A stretch of DNA of 64,000 nucleotides, from NCBI GenBank assembly GCA_013368375.1, contig JAACJP010000004.1, positions 372,001 through 436,000 on the forward strand. Reading direction: 5' to 3'. The translations under genes and the position numbers were made by a program. Source of the DNA: Tricholomella constricta. Its lineage: Eukaryota; Basidiomycota; Agaricomycetes; Agaricales; Lyophyllaceae. The notes below the pieces were generated by a model. It saw only the letters and a program-made list of their open reading frames with translations. It ran no database searches and had not been told where the DNA came from. Within the stretch, counting starts at the first letter, position 1; each line of letters starts with the position of its first letter. This document shows, one piece after another, positions 1 through 11,689 of the stretch.

Positions 1-3000
1 TGTCGAGTGCCTCGACTGTCATCAACGGTGTTGAGATAGAGGCGGAATTCGGGCGCCAAAAAGTCTAAGCAGGTAGCGCGAATTCCGTCGTCAATGAGGG
101 ATCGAGCTTCACGGAAGCTGTTGATAACCGGATTTACTAAATTAAAGGCTACGGCGTCATCAGTGTGATCGTAGGGTGAAATGAAATGAGTGTCGAAGTA
201 TCCGTTGGGTCCCGGCTTTCCGTGAGGTCGGTCTTCCCAGGTGGCAGGACTGTCTTCGGAGGTGTGACGATCGCGGGGGTATCTGGAGTCATAAGTCGAA
301 TATTTGGTGTAGGTCGTTGGCCTTGACAACGGAAGGAGGCGGTCTGCTTGTTCCCTTTGCCAGAGTTCGAGTCGGATGGCTTGGCGTTGAGGGGTCTCGG
401 GGAAGCCTTTCCAGTCGGCTGAGATGACGCGGGTGGTACAAATGATGTTGGCGGCATTGAGAAAGGGTATGGCGAAGTCGGATTTGGGGTCGATGGATTC
501 GGGGTCCGGAGTAGAGAGAGAGTTGTCAGTATCTAGCAAGGGGTGGTTATTGACCTCGCCTTCGAAGTCGAACATGAAATGATGGCGGACTATCGGGGTC
601 TTGTGTTTGGCACACCACGCAGGGTGGCCAGGAGGTGGAGTGGATCCACTGACAGGTGCACGAATTGGGGTGTCGATACCGGCTTGGAAGGTGTCGAAGC
701 TTCGAGCGTCGACAAATCCATACTCATCGCGGTCTTGAGTTATTCGTTGATAAATTAGGTCGATGTTGTACTTGAAGGTGGGGCGGCTACGGGCGAGAAC
801 GAGTTCGGAGGATGGAACGGGGAATGGAGGGGAGGCTGCGCGGTTAGGAATCATGTCGAGGAGTTCGTTTACTGCGTCATCCCAAGTGTCAGCGTACTGA
901 GGGTCATCGAACACGTTCGTGTGCTCACCAATGGCATGTCCTATTACGTCTTGAGGGAGATCGCGAGTGACGAACCGCGGGGATACATCCATTTCGTCGC
1001 TGGAGGAGTCGGGTGTCATGAGGCCGGGTGTCGAGTCGCTGAGATAGTCCTCTTTGCCAGGTTTCGCGAGGAACGATGCTAAGAACTCTGGAGAGGCATT
1101 AGCTTCGTCGAGCGCATCATAAGGAATCGAGGAGGTAGACTCACGCCTTAGTTGTTCGTCAACTTCGGGGTTCGTCACATTGGGATGGTCTTGGGGATGG
1201 CTGGCAGGTGGAGGGGTCGGCAGAGGAGTAGGTAATGGTACAGTATCGAGTCTGGCAGCAGGGATAGTAAAATGGGAAGGTTCGAGTTCCGGGATCGTAG
1301 GTAACGGTGCGAGCAGAAGGTGTTGGGATGGAGTACGAGGTCGGAAGGGGGGAAGTAGTACAGCGGGGTTGATCGTCGTTATCAAAGGCGATAGGTTGTT
1401 GGAAGAAGGGATGGGAGCACTCGTGCCAGTCTCGTTGGCATCCGTCGTGCTCAGAGGGTCGGGGTATCGTAATTCCCGAAGTTCGAGGGGTACGTCCTCG
1501 TCGGCAAGCCAATCGTTGGCTGTCGTTCTATCGGGTGCAGCTGAACTGATCGTTTCCTGCACGATAGAGGAAGAAAAAGCGGGGGAGTCGTCGATGGCAT
1601 TTGGCACGTCTACGGTAGTAGGAGCGATATACGAGGAGTCGGAGTCGTCTGGAGGAAGCAGCTGAGGATTACGGAGGGGAGGGGAGATGATGTCGGGAGC
1701 AATGGAGTCATCTGCGGGCTTAAGCTTACGGCCTGAAGAAAGAGAATCAGTCAGGTCAGCTAGAGGCGAGAAGGGATTCTGGAGAGACGCACGAATGGGG
1801 GGCAGGGGGAGAGGAGACTTTCCGTCACGACGACGGCGATCCCTGCGCTTGCCGCGTTGGGAACGAGCAGTCGAGCCTGCGTCGACGCTGGCTGCAGCAG
1901 TCGAAGAGGAAAGTGAAGTCGTACCAACGGTCTTCTTCCTTCCACGTCTCGTCTTGGTCCAGCCCGGCTCATCCTCACTGCTCTCCATGTCCACATCTTC
2001 CTCCTTTTCTATCCCATTACGCGGCGTGTCAGTCGAACGTTCGAAGGGCGCACTAGCTTGGGTAGTGGCAGTCGGGGCACGATAAACGCGAACGGGCTCG
2101 ACTTCAGGATAGAGGGAGATGTCGAAGGGACGGAGCGGCCCAGCCGCAAGAGCGAGTACAGAGGCAGAGGGTTGAGGAGAAGAGGGAGAGGAAGTCCGAA
2201 TGATGGGGTTGATGGAATCCTGAATGATCGGAAACTCGGCACGCGGTTCCGGATGATCGGTGCGAGTTCCTTGCGAAATCTGAGAATGCAATTGAATGGG
2301 GGAAGGAGTACGAATATCTGTTGGGAAAGTGGAAGGGGTATCGGCAACAATAGATAAATCAGGAGTACGTTCAACGGGAGGAGAAGGAGAGGCATTATAC
2401 ACGAAGTTCGGAGTGGTGAGGTCCCGGTCAACAAAAGTCAGGTACACGTTTCCGGATCGCACGGCAGGGGTTCCTGATCCATTAGGGAACGAGATCATGG
2501 ACACGTCGAACAAGGCCATATTCTCAACGAGGCCTCCGTCAAGGGGGCGGGGATCAATACGGACCGAACGGGGTGCAGCTATGATAACCGAGTGAGTTCC
2601 CTCGATACCGTGAGAAATCCTGTCCCATATCATGGACAAGACATCAAGCTGGGCCCGTGTCTGCGCGACCGTCATGTTGGGGACAATAGAAATGGCGGGG
2701 GGAGGCGGTACCACATCATTGGGAGGAAGTGCAAAGAGATAAAGCGGAGGAGGTGAGATTGAGGGCATTGAGATAGCTGAGTTAGGTTCTTCTGTTTGTG
2801 TATATTGAAATGTGGGGATATTGGTAGAGTTGAGAGCCTCATGTTCAAACTTATATACTATTCTTTCCTGTGCAATACAGATTTGGAGAACAATGAACCT
2901 ATGGAACCGTATGGCAGAAATATCTGAAATCCTGAATTCCTCCATTGTCCTCTTAATCCAGTCTGATGAGAGACTGTAGACTTGTGTTGACTTCAATACT

Positions 3001-5618
3001 TTGACGCGTCGCGCGCATGCGCGTACTTGGTGAAGGTCTCTGATCTGCTTAGCAAGATTTCCTAAACTGGATCCGATCTGTGAGATTGATTCAATGCTGT
3101 GCAGTTCATCAATTTTGGGAAACTGATCGAGAGATTTGATGTCATTCTGAGTCAGTTGTCGGGCTATAGTTGTATTAATTGCTGATGATGGTTCATGATA
3201 CGGAATGACTTCCTGTGATAGATGTGTGTCAATCAATCTTGAATCAATTTCCAGGCTGTCAGATTCTAAAGTTTCAAAGTCTTCTGGAAACAAATTGATG
3301 AATTGTCGCTCTGTAGAAGTGTCAATAGGCGTGGGAACAATGTCCGAAATTTTCGATCCAGAGGGATTGAGACCCGAGTTCTGCACGTATAATCCTGATA
3401 ATTGCTCCCAAAATTCAGAAGAAAATTCTAAAGCTTCAATAGGGTCTTCACAAGCAATGGGGCTTTTTTGAGTGACTATTCCTACTGTAAAAGGATTAAC
3501 TTGAGGAGGCTGCTGTAGATTGAAAGGATAATCCGGTCGTGGCGCACGATCTTTCACTAAGAGTTCGAGAGAAATGTTAGAGTTCTTTCGATCCTTGAAG
3601 AGGAGATAAGTTCCATCAATTCTTTCATCGATAGAGACCAAATTCTGGCGCTGCCATGGACGTCCGAGCAATAAATCGAAAGGCATGTCATCTCCGACGT
3701 ATAAGTTAGCGATAGTTTCGACACTTCCACACCTTAATACAATGTCTGAGATATGTCCCTGGAGATTTCCTGCTCCACCATTGGCATCGCTGATGACTAC
3801 TTTACGTTGAGGATCTATAGGTGTTTCTGCTAAGTCACGGACAAAGTCTCGGTTAATAACATTTAATTCTGATCCGGTATCAATGATGGCCAAGACTCGC
3901 TTATCTTCTAACCGAAGAGGAATACGGATCAAACTGGTAGAGTCCCGTGAGTTTGCGGCATTTGCGGCACTTGCGGCATCTGCGGCATTTGCGGCAAATG
4001 CGGCAACGTGTTCCACTGCCGGCGGCTTGGAATTAAGGTTTTTACGTTTCATCAGATCAACCAACTGATCGGAGACTTCCCGAGAAGAAGCAAGGACCTC
4101 ACCGAGTCGTAACGTAAGGGGCGTGTTCAAGATCTGGGTGACTACTTGTTTTTCATCAACCTGAGCTGAAATCTGAGATTGCCTAACAGGTGCACGTGTT
4201 TTGGATTGTCCTTGTTGTTGACTTAATTGCTGTGGGTTGGTTCGAGGCGGATTGGCATCAACCATTACCACATCGTCAGTTGTCCGTTGAACTACACGTG
4301 GTTGCCTTACGTCTACAGGGGTTGGTGTGATGTCTTCCAGAGGAATTCTTGGTTCTTTGGGCGCTTTCGAAGGGCCTACATTCCGTGTTCTAAATCCATC
4401 AGCTGGTGGATCACGCTGAGGTTCTTTGCCTTTTCTGATAGGTCGAGTTACTTTATCGATTGCGTCTTTACGAGCTCGGGTAATCATGCGTGGCTCTTGT
4501 TCGGCAGCAAATACAACTGCCTCGGGTTCTTCATCGTCTTCTTGATCTGAGATATAATAGTCTGAGGAATCCTTAAAAGAATCAGTTACTTCATACGGTT
4601 CAACAGTTAGTAGGTGGGATGCAAGTCGATTATTCAGGTGACGGTCAACTGCCTGGATAATTGTTTCATTGCCATTACGCTGTACCAAGGATCCATCCTT
4701 AAAGGTAATCTTTCCGAAATCGTCTCTCTTCAGCTCACCTCTCTGAACGCGATCCTGAAGTGCTACACAACTTCTCATACCATGGCCTTCTTTTCCACAA
4801 CCGAAGCATATCAAAGGTCCTCTCGGAGGAAGGTTGTATCCGTTCAGATTCTGAGACATGTGCGGAGGAGGTTGTCTTTGGAAGTTATTACCAGATGATT
4901 GTGCTGGGTAGGGCTCACGGATGGGTGCTCTTTGCTGAGGTGGCTGATTCATGAAGGGCTGTCGCATACGGTTGTTGGAGTTATCATGCTGTTGGATGTT
5001 TAACCTTGGAGGAGGTAAGCACTGAGTTATCATGTTGTCTAACTTGTAAGCTCTGTAATAAAGAACACCATACTTGGGATCATCAATAGATAACTCTGCA
5101 AGTTGGTCAATTAAGTCATCAACTTCACTCTTCGGAATCTTCTTAGGAGTTTCTGATATCCTGGCCTTGGGTAACTTCTTGCTTGGCTTCTGTTTCCGTC
5201 TGTATTTCTTGATGACTTCTTCTTCTTCTGATTCAGATTCAGTATCAGATGAAGAGTAGTGATATCTCTTATTCTTCTTGCTCTTGGACTTCTTGTATTT
5301 CTTCTTGAGGTCTTCGTCTGATTCGGAATCTTCACTTTCATCGGAGCTGTAATCAGAATCATCAGTCCTTCCTTTCCTTGGTTTAGCTAGATGATAGTCA
5401 AAGCGATTGCGCTCAAAGATCCTTTCTACAGCTTCCACTATAGCTGCAATCGGAATAGCCTTCTTAAGAGATAAACTGGGGTTAGTAGCAATAACACGTA
5501 ATTCGATATTCTGTCTGAGGTCTTTATGAATTCCTTCCCAGAAGTAACAGGCTTGTTCCTCTTCACCAAGATGAATCGTTGAATAAGGGGACCAATTCGA
5601 CGAGGACGTCAGTTGATT
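1..5618 (-). CDS. Retroelement Gag-protease polyprotein, 5' truncated and open to window edge
   Basis: The minus frame is open for 1,872 codons, from just after a TGA at 5621-5619 to the left edge, so the C-terminus lies outside the window. There is no ATG until 5033, so the Gag N-terminus is missing. In order: a Gag-like helical segment (5615-5380), an acidic/lysine-rich linker, a CCHC zinc knuckle (CFGCGKEGHGMRSC, 4808-4767), an Ala-Ala-Asn/Asp/Ser repeat, a retropepsin with IIDTGSELNVINRDF (DTGS at 3881-3870) and a flap/C-lobe motif DLLLGRPW (about 3677-3650). About 1,200 further codons are rich in Pro, Ser, Thr and Asp and show no reverse transcriptase. The knuckle and DTGS make the retroelement origin secure. 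The family and the role of the long tail are unknown; a downstream pol may lie beyond the edge. Confidence 0.85.
3952..4005. repeat. 9-bp coding tandem repeat (six units)
   Basis: Six units of the form NNTGCGGCA lie inside the minus-strand Gag-PR frame. They encode AAN/AAD/AAS/AAF tripeptides just N-terminal to the protease. The array keeps frame, so it is a protein-level linker repeat. Confidence 0.85.
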
Positions 5619-5649
5619 TCAATCATGACATTTGACCTTGCACCTAGCT

Positions 5650-7490
5650 GAGGGCTCGTTTAGAATTCCAACATAGTCAATTTTTTCTCGATGTTGAAGA
5701 AAGATTCAAAGAACAACTTGTTTACTATCAGGTACTTGTCAGAAGACCAGTTGTTATCCTCTCCAACTTAGCCAAAAAGCCCGCACTTCAATTAGGCCGG
5801 CATTAGGACGTATACAATCCCACAAGTCGCGAAGCCGATGATGGCAAAATTCCATCGAGTTGTGGACTCGATGATCGGTATTCACTTGAATGCTCACGTT
5901 ATGGGTGGAGTATCATCCTTTGAATGTGGTTCAGGTTTCTTAAGGTCGACGATAGGCGGATGTGAGTTCTTGATGCGAAATTGTACGATGTCTCCAGCGC
6001 AGACCGTTCCCCACCACGTTGACAGCCGACGCCAGATGAAGCTGGAGATAAGATCTGTATATTCGGTATGTGCCAATCCATCGTCGTGATCATTTTTAGA
6101 CATGAAGGACCAGGATTGTCGCGAGGACCTGTATGTAGAAGTTCACTCCCGTAACCATTTAGCCCTCTCACAACTTTATAGATACGGCACGAGCACTTGC
6201 TAGGATGTAAGTTTACCTTTTCTCGACTCAGGACTTTTGAAAAACTTACGGCGATGAATTCATAATAGGATACACAGGTCTTAATTCTTCACGACTGCAA
6301 GAAGTTGACAGTGTTGACATTGCGATAGGTCGGCTACTCCCCAAATGTAATCACCGACAAGTTCCCTTCGCCTACAAAATGTACTCTCGAAAGGATGCTA
6401 CTGGTGGAGACAGAGTACAGCTTTCAAGGAAGCTTTTTCCATTGATGTCGACATCGAGCTTCTGGGCGTTTAGTGAGTCTCTTCTTCCGTTGGGTAAATT
6501 TCGCCACAGAAACATTATGCCATTCCAAGGGATACCGTCGGATCGGTTGGAATGATTCCGAAGCGTCTTCCGTTCACAACTTCAAACACCCACGTTAAAT
6601 ATTTCCGCCATGCTTTAGCTCTCGACGAGCATCGAGTACAGTTCAAGCCCAACTTTTGGAATCGACCGACCCCCGAGGAAGTACAACTTGGTATCCAGAA
6701 AAGACATATGCCTCGTCCCAAACCGAAATCGCAAACCACACGCGACTAACAGCAATTCTCACGCGGAGGTAATCATGCCACCAACATTGAGGAGGTATGG
6801 TTCGCTGGTTGTCATTGCGGTGCGCTGAGTCCTGACTCTTGTCGTCCGGTTGACCGATATAATCATAGACGTTGGGGGAGGCGCAGTAAGTAGTAAAGTC
6901 CGCAACAACCTCGCCCGTATACCTCTGCGCTGGATGGCCCGACCGTGTTTCATTCTCGACACAGGTATCCTTTTCCACAAGGAGATGTTTAAGGCCATTG
7001 GAATGGAACCCGATTCGCTCAACCCCATCGTTCAGCCGCCCGCCTCCGGTCACGGCACTCAGCGCCCCGCATGAGAAAGAGGTCACTTATTTGCCGTCCG
7101 TGGGCACTAGCAGGACCCTTGTCGACGTCTCCGATTTTATCTGTGAAGAAAAAGAGGATCTCGCTGATGCCCTCAGCCCGATCAACGACATGCTCAAGAT
7201 CGCGAAATCCTGGTGGATCCTCGAACTTCTTCCGCAGAAAGTCAAATATCAAGGAGATGACGATGCATGGGTTAAACAGCTCCTGGTGTATGCTGTAATC
7301 ACAGGATTCTAAGGAAGGACATCATGCTGACCCATTATGTCCCTTAGAATCAACCGGGGCCACGGGCGAATGATCCCGAAGCAACAGGCTGGCGTTAAGG
7401 TCCACAGGTCGGTAAAGTTGAGACTGGAAAACGATGCGCTGAACTACAGTCCGAAAGCGCACTGGAGCGTCGACCCAATTTGGGTGGACT
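5650..7490 (+). pseudogene. DUF2235 (Tle1-like hydrolase) pseudogene
   Basis: Scattered plus-strand pieces follow the order of fungal DUF2235 proteins (alpha/beta hydrolase fold, T6SS Tle1-like domain). They are NIVNFFSMLKKD (from about 5662), KEQLVYYQ (5709-5732), TYTIPQVAKPMMAKFHR then MIGIHLNAHVMGG (5808-5910), CEFLMRN (about 5960), TARALARM (about 6184), KEAFSIDVDIELLGV (6426-6470), LPFTTSNTHVKYFRHALALDE (from 6562), EVWFAGCHC (6792), DVGGGAVSSKVRNNLARIP (from 6868) and a C-terminus ending SVDPIWVD-stop at 7488-7490. The pieces change frame. TAG follows ELLGV at 6471, and the GFSRG nucleophile elbow before TARAL cannot be found. Some gaps fit introns, but the whole is not translatable. 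The LINE inserted six bases after the final stop codon. Confidence 0.85.
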
Positions 7491-7495
7491 GACCA

Positions 7496-7508
7496 CGATG
7501 CCCACTAT
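7496..7508. repeat. LINE target-site duplication, left copy
   Basis: CGATGCCCACTAT directly abuts the LINE poly(A) end (poly-T on the plus strand) and recurs exactly at 28166-28178. Confidence 0.9.
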
Positions 7509-8326
7509 TTTTTTTTTTTTTTTTTTTTTTAATTCCATTACCCGTCGGGGCATTGCCCTATGGTGGGTTTACTATTTACAGACTGTATGTATGTGGTACC
7601 AACAAGTTTTCTGTCGTGACTTTGGATCCGTTCCCTTTGCGGGGTCGGGATCCGTGGTGTGAAGGCCTGGAAAAAGGCGTTAGTCCGTATTATGTCGGTG
7701 GCGACGTAGTAGTTGTGGAGAATTATGATGGATTATTGTATGTAGGGCGTTGTCCATGCGGTCCTTCTTTTGTTACTTCCGACCCGACCGTTTTTCGTTG
7801 TGCAACAGCATGTCTCCGAGCGCCTCTTCGAAACGTTTGGTGGCCGTGATGTATATGAAGAGTACCCGCACGGCTTTGGGATCGCTGAGTAGGGTCTGTA
7901 GAGCACTCGGTCCTGGCCTCACCACTTCGTGCATTTTTGCGCGGTGTCTCCTGTATGCTGTACACTCCAACAAAAAATGCTTCACCGTCTCGTCTCCCTG
8001 CTGGCATGCCTGGCATTGTGCTGAGTCGACCTTTTTGAATCGGAATAGATAGGCGTTTAGGGGGCAATGTCCCGTTCGGAGTTGGAAGAGTAGTGCTGCG
8101 TGTTTTCGTGGTAGGCCTTTCACCGTTTGATAGAACTTCCGCGACGGTAGGCTTGGGTCAATTGCCTTCATCCTCTCGTATCTCGGCGATTTCGTGAACG
8201 CTTCGTGTGCCTCTCTTTTCAGCATCTGTTTCTGTCTCCGTACGATGGCCGCTTTGCTGACTGGCAGTGGGGCTGCTAAGCTGGATATGCCAATGCCTCT
8301 GGTCTCCTTCCCTTCCGCTGCCCTTT

Positions 8327-9569
8327 CATCAGGAAAAATAGTTCTGGTCCGTAACACACAGCCAAGATCTGGAGCTGCTGTAGATGGACGGCTTGTAGGT
8401 ACCACTCTGTAGCTGTGATAGTGGTCTGTAGCTTTCACCATTGGTATGTAGACCTCGGGAGCTTACACTTGCCATATGTATAGGTCTCAATCAATACATT
8501 CTTTGAGCGGATGATACACTACTAGTACAGTGCAGATGCTGTGCACCAACTCGTGCAGGTGAAAAATATTGCACCAGGAGAGAAATGAACACTCAGTCTC
8601 ACTTCAAAGTAAATGTCAAACATGGTTGTAACAACCACTGCACCACAACATCCTTGATATACAGCCTCACCTGCACAACCTAATCACGTCCGGCACTGGC
8701 CTTGGACGCAAAAAAGTTTTTGAAGGTGCTTTCAAACTCCGCCCGAGTCCACCCGCATTCAGTCTGTCGTCGTAGCATCCTCCCTCTCACTCCCTCCCTC
8801 CGTTTCGAAGTTTCTGCTCCTGTCTTTCTGTTATTGACAGTGGGTGCTTTGTGATCAGTTTCTGATGACCATGATGTTGGTCCCACCCTGTGGCACAAGC
8901 ACCTCTATAGAGCCCTTATTTTGTGCTTTCCATTTTTTTTTCTGCATGCGCCTTTGAGTCTAGATCCTATGGTGTTCAGGTGAGTTTTCGGTTTTTTCTC
9001 TTATTCCACCCTTGAGCTGAGATGCCTTATGTAGATGAAGACTTTTGTGGAGACTGGACAGAGGCCGGGCCACTTTTGAGGAGAGGGAGCAAGTGTCAAG
9101 GTGAGAATTGGAGGTGTTGTTCATCTGCAGTAAGTCCAGAACTGTCTTCTAATTGATCTATGCTAATGCTAATGCAGCAATAGCTTCCCATCTTAAGATC
9201 ATCCCTTCCCCCCTTCCTTTCCCTACCTTCCACCTATCTTTGCCCACCACTTGCAGCATATTTTCTTCGAGATGGCCATTTGAACCCGGTTGGTGCTCTG
9301 GAGGATTTAGATAGTTTAGATTTGTGTTTTAACTACTTTGAATACACTTTATTTGATTTCGGAATGTTTTTATGTGAGACTATGAACTGTATATAATTCC
9401 TATAGCTCTCGTAGCTGTGGTGTTACAGACATCTATGGAGAGCTACGCAGGAGCTACGGGAGCTTGGCTGGTAGCTACGGACTATTACCTAAAGGGGACT
9501 TGGGTCCGCGAAGTTCACGAGGTACCAAAGCTCCGTACCTCTATGGAGTCATGTCAATTTTTCCTGATG
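8327..9569. mobile_element. 1.24-kb non-autonomous TIR element inside the LINE
   Basis: Perfect 13-bp terminal inverted repeats, CATCAGGAAAAAT at 8327-8339 and its complement at 9557-9569, bound a segment with no transposase-like frame. Removing it with 2 bp of flank joins the LINE ORF2 as ADKEAK-RAAEGKETRG in frame, which supports insertion with a 2-bp duplication. The next bases also allow a 3-bp AAA reading, but that breaks frame. Both ends carry repeated GTAGCT/AGCTAC sub-terminal motifs (8355-8430 and 9405-9480), and a C/T-rich tract lies at 9205-9240. Superfamily not assigned. Confidence 0.75.
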
Positions 9570-9760
9570 TTTCGCCTCTTTGTCCGCTCTTTCGTTTCCG
9601 GGAATGCCTTCATGTGCTGGTGTCCAGTAGATCTGTATTTGCCGTTCTCCTCTCGTTCGCGATATCCTCTCTATCCCTTCCACCACTCGGTCGACCAGGT
9701 ATCGGCCTGTTCCCGGTCCTGGGTTCATCAATGCTTGCATGCCTGCTTGATTGTCGGTTC

Positions 9761-9765
9761 CCACT
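9761..9765. repeat. Gypsy target-site duplication, left copy (CCACT)
   Basis: CCACT precedes the left LTR and the same pentamer follows the right LTR at 22896-22900. Removing the element plus one copy rejoins the LINE RNase H as RTATV-GTDNQAG in frame. Confidence 0.93.
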
Positions 9766-9985
9766 TGTAAGGACACCCACTATCTTATCTAATCTTGGTT
9801 ATCTAATCGTATCTTATCGAGACGATTACGCTATTGTTTGGCAACACCTTCTGGTGTTGCCTATTTAATTCATTACATTAATTAAGTATAAACAACCTTG
9901 TACACCTATACGTAGCAATCGACAGACTTGTCAAGCTTACGTCTAGTGTGAACAACAAGGTCCCAAATTCTGTAACCCCGTTACA
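9766..9985 (+). repeat. Left LTR of gypsy element (220 bp)
   Basis: It begins TGTAAGGACA and ends CCCGTTACA. It differs from the right LTR only at 9775 (A versus G at 22685). It contains a 9-bp stem-loop, GGCAACACC/GGTGTTGCC, with a 4-nt loop at 9840-9861. Confidence 0.96.
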
Positions 9986-10094
9986 TTTTTTTAAGCTACC
10001 TTGCTTTCTATTGCTGCGTACCCACGACGTTACGCAGACCCACATTCCATTTAGAACACCCATCATCAAAAAGAACCAACGAGACCGAGACCCG

Positions 10095-11072
10095 ATGACA
10101 ACAACTCCCACATCCGGAAAGAGCCGAACTCCGGTCCTCGAGGATGCGCTCACAGCGCATCCTCCATCACAACTTCCACTGCAACCAGTGGAAGTCGGAT
10201 CAGTCGCTGGTGGACAAAGTTCACCAGCGCAGAATACACTAGGAGTAGAATCGGAGGAACTTTGGCCAATAGCAAGCACCAATGTGCCTGGGAGCTTGGC
10301 CGACGAATTGGCCAGGTCACATCGACCTGGCCCCACGGCGGGAAGCAGATGGCCAGACAGCCGTCTGTCGAATAGAGCGTTCGGGGCGTCCACCCTGAGC
10401 ATAATCAAGATGGAGTCGGACGAAGACGACTTGTCCGACCCCGAGGCTAATGAAGAAGAGGCCAGCGAAAGGGAACTGCTTGCGCTTCAAGTGAAGCAAT
10501 TCTGGGACACCACCGATGTGGTTAGCGAGCATCGGCGAAGGCGACTGGAGGAACGAGCGGATAGGCTCGTTCTGCGATCTACCGGAGCACAATCCGTTGG
10601 AGAAATGGTCGCACAAGCATATGCCGACCGATACTTGGAAGCGCTGTCCGTAGTAGTTACGGAATACAGGAAGAAGTACCCTAAGGGAACTTCGAATTCA
10701 GCAGTCAGCTCGATCGCTGGGACGCCTGTACCTAAGAAAGCCTCGTTCAACAAAGGAAAAGGTCGTTGGGATGACCTCTTCACTCCTCAAGCAGTGGCTG
10801 CCGGATCGAACCAGCCTCTTGATGAGGCTGCCATGGCAGTATCGGCGCTGCATCAAGCGCGACAGTTAGGAGAATCTGACGACGATTATCGTCGTCGGTC
10901 TGCGGCAGCGAAGCGCGAAAGAATGACTCGTGAAGAGCATCTTGCGCAACCACAGGGATCCAAATGGGCCCCTGTTAGTGAGTCTACGTTAGACCCACCC
11001 ACGGAACGTAAGTATACAACCACGCAAGCAGCTGGCGACGAAAGCGCTGTCAGTTCACACCAAGCTTTATGA
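10095..11072 (+). CDS. Gypsy element ORF1, unrecognised protein (325 aa)
   Basis: The frame starts at ATG 10095 (MTTTPTSGKSRTP) and ends at TGA 11070-11072. The frame is also open upstream into the LTR, but without an ATG. The N-terminal 90 residues are Pro/Ser/Thr-rich. The middle is acidic (ESDEDDLSDPEANEEEASE), followed by a basic helical stretch (EHRRRRLEERADRLVLR) and a second helical region before a disordered tail. No zinc knuckle, protease, transmembrane segment or signal peptide is visible. It lies between the left LTR and gag, where gypsy elements normally have only a leader. A Gag-accessory or structural role is possible but not shown. Its DNA shows the dense small inverted repeats typical of the element (arms 10142-10150/10154-10162 and 10173-10180/10187-10194). 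Confidence 0.7.
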   Translation: MTTTPTSGKSRTPVLEDALTAHPPSQLPLQPVEVGSVAGGQSSPAQNTLGVESEELWPIASTNVPGSLADELARSHRPGPTAGSRWPDSRLSNRAFGASTLSIIKMESDEDDLSDPEANEEEASERELLALQVKQFWDTTDVVSEHRRRRLEERADRLVLRSTGAQSVGEMVAQAYADRYLEALSVVVTEYRKKYPKGTSNSAVSSIAGTPVPKKASFNKGKGRWDDLFTPQAVAAGSNQPLDEAAMAVSALHQARQLGESDDDYRRRSAAAKRERMTREEHLAQPQGSKWAPVSESTLDPPTERKYTTTQAAGDESAVSSHQAL

Positions 11073-11379
11073 AAAAGTTCAGTGTCCAGGCTCAACCGGA
11101 AGCTATTATATGCGACAGGAAGGTCACCTGGTGTTCGTTGGGGAATCCTTCCAGATACGATTACCTAGGAGTGGGTTAGTTTATTATCTGGTCTAGAGAT
11201 GGGTGGTTAGTCAATTGTCTTTGTTGAAGAAATATATCTCAACAATGTTTAAGACAATGAGCAGCTGTGGAGTAGATCGTTAGTGACAGTGATGAGGGTC
11301 GTAGATAGTCGTGATAGATGTCGTGGATAGTCGTGATAGATGTTGTGAATGTGTCGTTGAAGATACTACGTGTATATGA

Positions 11380-11600
11380 TGACTTGATATACGATGGCTT
11401 GATATATGATAACTTGATTAGACTTGACTTAACTTGACTTGACTGACTTGTGTATATATAATGACTTGAATAACCTTGACTTGACTTGACTTGACTTGAC
11501 TGGCAGATGTATACGATAACTTGAATAGACTTGACGGTAACTTGACTGACTTGCAGATATATACGATGACTTGAATGGACTTGACGATGACGAAGGCTTC
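11380..11600 (+). repeat. (ACTTG)n-like microsatellite in the element leader
   Basis: Runs of TTGACTTGACTTGACT and related ATATACGATGACTTGAATAG units repeat several times. The stretch encodes nothing and belongs to the internal non-coding leader of the gypsy element. Confidence 0.8.
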
Positions 11601-11689
11601 CTGATGACAAAAGATAGAATATAGGTCAGTAATAAATGTAATCAACTAACTGATAGTTGATTAATACGAGAAACAATGACGAAATAAAT

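Noticed and set aside
7509..7530. T-run as a Pol III terminator
   Set aside because: It is the LINE poly(A) tail on the other strand, directly followed by the target-site duplication.
9986..10010. tRNA primer-binding site after the left LTR
   Set aside because: The sequence is T-rich with no TGG-type start or tRNA 3'-end complement that I can recognise; self-priming remains possible but unsupported.
9878..10408. 176-codon minus-strand frame over the left LTR and ORF1
   Set aside because: It is antisense to ORF1 and the LTR; its C-terminal residues recur at the right LTR only because the LTRs are repeats.
11239..11645. Minus-strand frames of SSQVKSSQ-type repeats
   Set aside because: They are translations of the leader microsatellite, not proteins.
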